Of a DNA stretch of 64,000 nt, positions 59,397 to 64,000 are shown in pieces. Source of the stretch: Rhodovarius crocodyli (GTDB lineage: Bacteria > Pseudomonadota > Alphaproteobacteria > Acetobacterales > Acetobacteraceae); contig NZ_SACL01000007.1 in assembly GCF_004005855.1 (NCBI RefSeq), forward strand, positions 124,001 to 188,000, in the 5' to 3' direction. A program made the position numbers and the translations under genes. The notes beneath the pieces are model-generated. The model was not told the origin of the DNA, ran no database searches, and saw only the letters and a list, made by a program, of their open reading frames with translations. How positions within the stretch are numbered: the stretch's first letter is position 1; every line of letters begins with the position of its first letter.

Positions 59397-60341
59397 ATGG
59401 ACCTCCGCCAGCTCAACACCTTCATGCAGGTGGCCGAACTCGGCAGCCTCAGCCGCGCCTCGGACCGGCTGCGCGTGGCCCAGCCCGCCCTCAGCCGGCA
59501 GATCCGCCTGCTGGAGGAGGAGCTGAAGACCCCGCTGTTCACCCGCCATGGGCGCGGCATGGTGCTGACTCATGCGGGCGAGGTATTGCGCGGCCGTGCC
59601 AGCAGCATCCTGCGCCAGATCGAGGAGACCCGCGCCGATCTGATCACCGAGGCCGCCGCCGTGCGCGGCCGGGTGGTGTTCGGCATGCCGCCCACCGTGG
59701 GCGACGTGCTGGCGACCCGCCTGATCGAGCGGTTCCTCGCGCTGTACCCGCAGGTGACGCTGCGCGTGGTGCCCGCCTTCAGCGGCTATCTGCTGGATTG
59801 GCTGCACAGCGGCGAGGTGGATATCGCGGTCGTCTACGGCACGGAGCAGGGGGCCAATATCCGTTTCAGCCCGCTGCTGGTGGAGAACCTGTGCTTCGTG
59901 ACCGCCACGGGGCCGGACGCGGTGCCGCACCATGCCGTGTCCTTCCCGGATGTGGTGCAGCACCGGCTGGTTCTGCCTGGCCCGCAGCACGGCTTGCGCA
60001 TCCTGGTCGAGCGCGAGGCGCGGCAACGCGGGCTGACGCTCGACATCCCCGTCGAGGCCGACGCGCTGCAGGTGCTGAAGGGGCTGGTGCAGCGCCGGCT
60101 CGGCGCCACCATCCTGCCGCTGGCCGCGGTGCATGCGGAGGTGCAGGCCGGGCTGCTCGCCGCCGCCCCCATCATAGACCCGCATCTGTCGCGCAAGCTG
60201 GTGGTGGCGCAGCCGCTCGGCCGCCAGGCCAGCCACGCCGTCAGGCGTTTCGCCGAGGTATTGCGCGACGAGGTGACCGACATGGTCAGCAGCAAGGTAT
60301 GGGACGGGCAGCTGCTGTCGAGCATGCCAAATCCGTTATAG
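59397..60341 (+). CDS. LysR family transcriptional regulator
   Basis: 314 residues. Helix-turn-helix: MDLRQLNTFMQVAELGSLSR, RLRVAQPALSRQIRLLEEEL. The effector domain contains RVVFGMPPTVGDVLATRLIE and resembles the NAC/nitrogen-assimilation-type LysR branch. It is divergent from the split TPP-dependent decarboxylase, the classic position of a LysR activator. An upstream ATG in frame (59223) would lie inside the decarboxylase gene, so 59397 is preferred. Confidence 0.88.
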   Translation: MDLRQLNTFMQVAELGSLSRASDRLRVAQPALSRQIRLLEEELKTPLFTRHGRGMVLTHAGEVLRGRASSILRQIEETRADLITEAAAVRGRVVFGMPPTVGDVLATRLIERFLALYPQVTLRVVPAFSGYLLDWLHSGEVDIAVVYGTEQGANIRFSPLLVENLCFVTATGPDAVPHHAVSFPDVVQHRLVLPGPQHGLRILVEREARQRGLTLDIPVEADALQVLKGLVQRRLGATILPLAAVHAEVQAGLLAAAPIIDPHLSRKLVVAQPLGRQASHAVRRFAEVLRDEVTDMVSSKVWDGQLLSSMPNPL

Positions 60342-60428
60342 CTGCTCGCGGGCGGACCGGGCTTCCCGCAAGCCTGATCCGCGGGCAGATTGGCGGGCAA
60401 TCAACGCTCCTTGATACGCAGGTTCCCG

Positions 60429-61592
60429 ATGACGTCCACGCAAGCCGAATCCCATCCCGAAATCCGCGAGGAAGTGCGCAAGCTCTGCGCCCGTTTCCCC
60501 GGCGAATACTGGCGCAAGCTGGATGAGGTGCGCGGCTATCCGACCGAATTCGTCAAGGAACTGACCGATGCCGGCTACCTCGGCGCGCTGATCCCCGAGG
60601 AGTTCGGCGGCGCGGGCCTGCCGCTCTCGGCGGCGGCGGCCATCCTGGAGACGGTGCAGGCCGAGGGCGCCAACGGCGCCGCCTGCCACGCCCAGATGTA
60701 CATCATGGGCACCATCCTGAAGCACGGCAGCCCGGCCCAGAAGGCCGAGTACCTGCCCAAGATCGCCTCCGGTGAGCTGCGCCTGCAGGCCTTCGGCGTG
60801 ACGGAGCCCACCAGCGGCACCGACACCACCAACCTGCGCACCTTCGCGCGCAAGGAAGGCGACAAGTACATCGTCAACGGCCAGAAGATCTGGACCAGCC
60901 GCGCCGAACACAGCGACCTGATGCTGCTGCTGGCCCGCACGACGCCCAAGGGCCAGGAAGCCAAGAAGACCGAGGGCCTGTCCACCTTCATCGTCGACAT
61001 GCGCAAGGTGCTGGGCAAGGGCCTGACCATCCGCCCCATCCGCACCATGATGAACCACAATTCCTGCGAAGTGTTCTTCGACAACATGGAAGTGCCCGCC
61101 GAGAACCTGGTGGGCGTCGAGGGCAAGGGCTTCCGCTACATCCTGGACGGCATGAACGCCGAGCGCCTGCTGATCGCGAGCGAATGCATCGGCGACGCCA
61201 AGTGGTTCATCAACAAGGCGGTCGCCTATTCCAAGGAGCGCGTGCTGTTCGGCCGCCAGATCGGCCAGAACCAGGGCGTGCAGTTCCCGATCGCCAAGGC
61301 CTATGCCCAGATGCGCGCGGCCGAGGCCATCGTGCACAAGGGCCTGGCCAAGTTCGAGGCCGGTGAGAACTGCGGCGAGGAGGCCAATATGGGCAAGATG
61401 CTCTCGGCCGACGCCAGCTGGGCCGCCGCCGAGGCCTGCGTGCAGACCCATGGCGGCTTCGGCTTCGCCGAGGAATACGACGTGGAGCGCAAGTTCCGCG
61501 AAACCCGCCTGTACCAGGTGGCGCCGATCAGCACGAACCTGGTGCTGTCCTATATCGGCGAGCACGTCCTGGGCATGCCGCGCAGCTACTGA
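60429..61592 (+). CDS. Acyl-CoA dehydrogenase
   Basis: 387 residues. Standard blocks: LGALIPEEFGGAGLPLSAAA, FGVTEPTSGTDTTNLRTFAR (flavin loop), NGQKIWTSRAEHSDLMLLLA, RVLFGRQIGQNQGVQFPIAK and QTHGGFGFAEEYDVERKFRE. It is distinct from the PimC/PimD-like pair at 6-8.8 kb and probably works alone on short- or medium-chain or branched acyl-CoA. The start at 60429 gives the usual N-terminus; another ATG at 60390 lacks a site. The preceding LysR may or may not regulate it. Substrate unknown. Confidence 0.88.
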   Translation: MTSTQAESHPEIREEVRKLCARFPGEYWRKLDEVRGYPTEFVKELTDAGYLGALIPEEFGGAGLPLSAAAAILETVQAEGANGAACHAQMYIMGTILKHGSPAQKAEYLPKIASGELRLQAFGVTEPTSGTDTTNLRTFARKEGDKYIVNGQKIWTSRAEHSDLMLLLARTTPKGQEAKKTEGLSTFIVDMRKVLGKGLTIRPIRTMMNHNSCEVFFDNMEVPAENLVGVEGKGFRYILDGMNAERLLIASECIGDAKWFINKAVAYSKERVLFGRQIGQNQGVQFPIAKAYAQMRAAEAIVHKGLAKFEAGENCGEEANMGKMLSADASWAAAEACVQTHGGFGFAEEYDVERKFRETRLYQVAPISTNLVLSYIGEHVLGMPRSY

Positions 61593-61593
61593 C

Positions 61594-61977
61594 ATGGCCC
61601 TCCCGTCCCGGCTTCTGCTGCAAGGCGCGGTGGCCGTGGGCGGGCTGGTTCCGGTGCTGGCCGGCGGGGCAGGGGCGCTGGGCGGCCCCGCGGCGCTGGG
61701 GCTGGATGTCGGCGGTGCCGATGCCGGCAGTCATTTCCGCTATCTGTCGGGCCTGTTGCTGGCGATCGGTCTGGGGTTCTGGTCCTGCATTCCCGGTATC
61801 GAGCGCCGGGGCCGGCGCTTCGCCCTGCTGACCGGGCTGGTGGTGCTGGGCGGGCTCGCCCGGCTGGGCGGCCTCGCGGCCGATGGCGTGCCGTCGGCGC
61901 CCATGGCCGCCGCGCTGGTCATGGAGCTGGCCGTCACCCCCTTGCTGTGCCTCTGGCAGCGCAGGCTGGCCGGCTGA
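61594..61977 (+). CDS. DUF4345 family membrane protein
   Basis: 127 residues with about four membrane spans. The family motif SHFRYLSGLLLAIGLGFWSC is present. Starts one base after the acyl-CoA dehydrogenase stop, so the two are likely cotranscribed. No function is known for the family. Confidence 0.72.
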   Translation: MALPSRLLLQGAVAVGGLVPVLAGGAGALGGPAALGLDVGGADAGSHFRYLSGLLLAIGLGFWSCIPGIERRGRRFALLTGLVVLGGLARLGGLAADGVPSAPMAAALVMELAVTPLLCLWQRRLAG

Positions 61978-62028
61978 GCTTTTACCGCCGGCGGGCAACT
62001 TTCCGCCCCCGGAAGCATTCAGCCTGCC

Positions 62029-63072
62029 ATGTCGCGCACCCTGATTTCCGTCCTCATCCTGCTGGCCGTGCTGCTGGTGGTGTTCACCCTGGCCTCCGGC
62101 GTGGTGCTGGTGGTCTTCGCGGGTGCCTTGCTGGCCGTCGGCATCCGGGGCCTAGCCTGCCCGCTGGCCCACCGCCTGGGCATCGGTGAGGGCTGGGGCG
62201 TGGCACTCGTGTCGGTGCTCGCGCTGCTCATCATGGGGCTGGTGTTCTGGCTGGCGGCGGATGCGCTGACGGCCCAGGCCAACAGCTTCCGCCAGGAACT
62301 GCCGGGGCTGATGGACAGCGTGCGGCGCAGCCTCTCGCAGTACAGCTGGGGGCAATGGGTCATCCAGCAGGTCGATCCGCGCCGGCTGATCCCGGATGAT
62401 GCGGCCGCGGGCCAGGTGGCGAGCATCGCCGTGACCAGCCTGGGCGGCGTGCTGGGCGGCCTGGGCGACGTGGTGCTGATCGTGCTGCTCGGCCTGTACC
62501 TCGCCTCCGACCCCGGCACCTATCGCCGCGCGGCGCTGCGGCTGGTCTCACCCGCTGCGCGCCCGCGCATGCTGGAACTGATGGATGAGGCAGGGCGCGT
62601 GCTGCGCGGCTGGCTCGGCGGGCAGATGTTCGCGATGGCCGTGACGGGCGTGTTCATCGGCAGCGGCCTCTGGGCGCTGGGGGTGCCGCTGGCGGGTCTG
62701 CTGGCCGTGATCGCCGCGATCTTCGGCTTCATTCCCTATATCGGGCCGATCATCTCCGTGGTGCCGGCCATCCTGGTGGCGCTGGGGCAGGACCCGTCCC
62801 TGGTGCCCTGGGTGATCGGCCTGTTCGTGCTGTCGCAGAACATCGAGGGCAATATCCTGACGCCCATGGTGCAGAGCCGCACGGCGGATCTGTCGCCGGC
62901 CTATCTGCTCGGCGCGCAGGCGCTGATGGGCAGCGGCTTCGGCCTGATCGGCGTGGTGCTGGCGGCGCCGCTGGCGGCGCTGGTGATGGTGGCGGTGAAG
63001 GTGGGCTATGTGGAGGGCTGGGTGGAAGCCCGCCCGCGTGAGGCCGCGCCGCCGCTGGTGATCAGGCAGTAG
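62029..63072 (+). CDS. AI-2E family transporter (PerM/YdiK type)
   Basis: 347 residues, about eight membrane spans. Characteristic blocks are LLGLYLASDPGTYRRAALRL, AVIAAIFGFIPYIGPIISVV and QNIEGNILTPMVQSRTADLS. The family includes TqsA, an AI-2 exporter, and several ion or antiporter proteins, so the substrate is not implied by the name. It follows the DUF4345 gene by 51 bases. Its 3' end overlaps the convergent TVP38 gene by 11 bases. Confidence 0.85.
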   Translation: MSRTLISVLILLAVLLVVFTLASGVVLVVFAGALLAVGIRGLACPLAHRLGIGEGWGVALVSVLALLIMGLVFWLAADALTAQANSFRQELPGLMDSVRRSLSQYSWGQWVIQQVDPRRLIPDDAAAGQVASIAVTSLGGVLGGLGDVVLIVLLGLYLASDPGTYRRAALRLVSPAARPRMLELMDEAGRVLRGWLGGQMFAMAVTGVFIGSGLWALGVPLAGLLAVIAAIFGFIPYIGPIISVVPAILVALGQDPSLVPWVIGLFVLSQNIEGNILTPMVQSRTADLSPAYLLGAQALMGSGFGLIGVVLAAPLAALVMVAVKVGYVEGWVEARPREAAPPLVIRQ

Positions 63073-63739
63073 GGTCGGCGGGCTGCCGCCTGAACATCCA
63101 CAGCCCGATCACGGCGGAGACCACGAACAGCCCGCCCGCCACCGCGATCTGCCAGAAGCCGTCGACCCGCACGCCCTTGCCCAGCAGCGCGAAGATCAGC
63201 GTCTGCGGCAGGTAGCCGATGGCCGACCCCGCCAGGAACGGCCACAGCCCGATGGCCGCGAGCCCCGCCACCAGGTTCAGCGCCAGGTTGTTGCCCACCG
63301 GCAGCAGCCGCAGCGCCAGGGTGGCCGCGAAGGCATCGCGCCGCAGCCGGTCCACCATCGGCCGCAGCCGGGGGCCGAAACGCCCGTTGAGGCGGCGTTC
63401 CGCCCAGCCCCGCCCGACGGCACCCGCCCACAGATAGGCCAGCGCAGCCCCCAGCACCTGCGCGCCCAGCCCGAGCCCCGTGCCCAGCACCGCCCCGAAG
63501 GCATAGCCGCCCAGGAAGGCCACCGACTGCCGGGGCAGGCCCAGCGCCGTCGCGAGCCCGCCCGCGATCAGGAAGATCGCCTCACCCAGCAGGCCTTCGT
63601 CGCGGATGTAGCGGTCGACCCAGGCGGCGCCCTGGGCGGTGGCCGGCACCTCGGCCAGCAGGCGCAGCAGCAGCCCCGCCGCCGCCAGCCCGCCGGCCAT
63701 CACCAGCAGCTTCAGCAGCGAGGACCAGACGCGGTTCAT
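63062..63739 (-). CDS. TVP38/TMEM64 (DedA superfamily) membrane protein
   Basis: 225 residues with about six spans. Family core: QSVAFLGGYAFGAVLGTGLG and LLPVGNNLALNLVAGLAAIG. Such proteins are thought to act in lipid scrambling or membrane homeostasis; TVP38/TMEM64 members are poorly defined in bacteria. The start at 63739 overlaps the stop of the upstream glycosyltransferase (ATGA), showing translational coupling and hinting at a lipid-linked sugar role. Confidence 0.82.
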   Translation of the reverse strand: MNRVWSSLLKLLVMAGGLAAAGLLLRLLAEVPATAQGAAWVDRYIRDEGLLGEAIFLIAGGLATALGLPRQSVAFLGGYAFGAVLGTGLGLGAQVLGAALAYLWAGAVGRGWAERRLNGRFGPRLRPMVDRLRRDAFAATLALRLLPVGNNLALNLVAGLAAIGLWPFLAGSAIGYLPQTLIFALLGKGVRVDGFWQIAVAGGLFVVSAVIGLWMFRRQPADPTA

Positions 63740-64000
63740 TCTCCCGAGCGCGCCTCGACCACCGGGCGCTTCCAGCGCCGCTGCAGCCACGCCACCCCGA
63801 TCAGGTCCATGAAGGCCACGGCCAGCCGGTCCAGCGTGCCGTAGTTGGAGACGCCGCGCGTGCGCGGGCGGTGGTTCACCGGCTCACTGACCACGCGCCC
63901 GCCCTGGCGCAGCACCAGCGCGGGCAGATAGCGGTGCATGTGGTCGAAATGCGGAAGCTCCAGGAACAGCGCGCGGGGGAACACCTTCAGCCCGCAACCC
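63736..64000 (-). CDS. Glycosyltransferase family 2, C-terminal part (gene runs off the window)
   Basis: About 87 codons are visible. LELPHFDHMHRYLPALVLRQ and VNHRPRTRGVSNYGTLDRL are typical of the C-terminal half of dolichol-phosphate-mannose-synthase-like GT2 enzymes, where HR(Y/F)LP and the RxxGxS(NK)Y motif mark the membrane-proximal end. It transfers a sugar to a lipid carrier in many relatives. The start lies beyond 64000. It is coupled to the TVP38-like gene. Confidence 0.8.
   Translation of the reverse strand, partial: GCGLKVFPRALFLELPHFDHMHRYLPALVLRQGGRVVSEPVNHRPRTRGVSNYGTLDRLAVAFMDLIGVAWLQRRWKRPVVEARSGE

Noticed and set aside
1-64000. CRISPR arrays, tRNA or rRNA genes
   Set aside because: No regularly spaced direct repeats and no tRNA-like cloverleaf or rRNA-like sequence were noticed; the scan was by eye, so a tRNA gene cannot be formally excluded.

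Overview
The window is GC-rich, tightly packed bacterial chromosome. It most likely comes from an alphaproteobacterium of the Acetobacteraceae (Roseomonas-like). This rests on the high GC, the DUF4167, DUF1244 and IalB families, the tripartite-tricarboxylate (Bug) receptors, the many luciferase-like monooxygenases and the PimC/PimD-type acyl-CoA dehydrogenases. It is an inference from gene content, not from a marker gene. I saw no rRNA, tRNA, CRISPR array, prophage or transposase.

Layout. 1-4.2 kb: end of a heavy-metal RND pump fused in frame to its TolC-type outer-membrane partner, then an IalB-like secreted protein. 4.3-8.8 kb: a beta-oxidation operon (hydratase/dehydrogenase plus paired PimC/PimD-like dehydrogenases) behind a sigma70-like promoter and a TetR-like palindrome. 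8.9-13 kb: an EmrAB-like export pair and a flavin monooxygenase. 13-15.5 kb (minus): rarA, crcB and a leaderless solute-binding-like protein. 15.5-20.3 kb: a Bug receptor, a 40-residue membrane peptide, a tautomerase and kdpDE without kdpFABC. 20.3-23.5 kb: a cluster resembling Bacillus mhq quinone detoxification genes (hydrolase, ring-cleaving dioxygenase, DoxX) with a LysR regulator and a nested dyad in the divergent promoter. 23.6-29.2 kb: MetX-like hydrolase, desaturase, flavin monooxygenase, FTR1-like membrane protein and RpiR regulator. 29.3-31.9 kb: prfA-prmC and a DUF4167 protein. 32-37 kb: a tartrate/glycerate module (ttuC, ttuD, pyruvate kinase, GntR regulator). 37-44 kb: DUF1244, chemoreceptor, hydantoinase, AtzG-AtzE-type amidase and a catalytically dead HtrA-like protein. 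44-45.3 kb: rdgB and rph. 45.4-55 kb: Bug receptor, an Asp/Glu-racemase-fold protein, and an operon of RutA-like ring-opening monooxygenase, Pot-type ABC importer and N-carbamoylsarcosine-amidase-like hydrolase, facing a secernin. 55-64 kb: peptide-type binding protein, Cfa, split thiamine-diphosphate decarboxylase with LysR, acyl-CoA dehydrogenase, and several membrane proteins.

Two observations stand out. First, four 220-250 bp intergenic elements (24.7, 37.4, 47.4 and 50.8 kb) share one modular plan of nested hairpins. Hairpin arms differ between copies while pairing is kept, and one copy sits inside an ABC-transporter operon. Second, the 46.7-53.7 kb genes look like a self-contained uptake and ring-opening pathway for an unidentified cyclic ureide, imide or N-heterocycle. 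A further hydantoinase and AtzEG pair lies 4-6 kb upstream.

All calls come from reading the sequence and recalled family knowledge; no database search was run.
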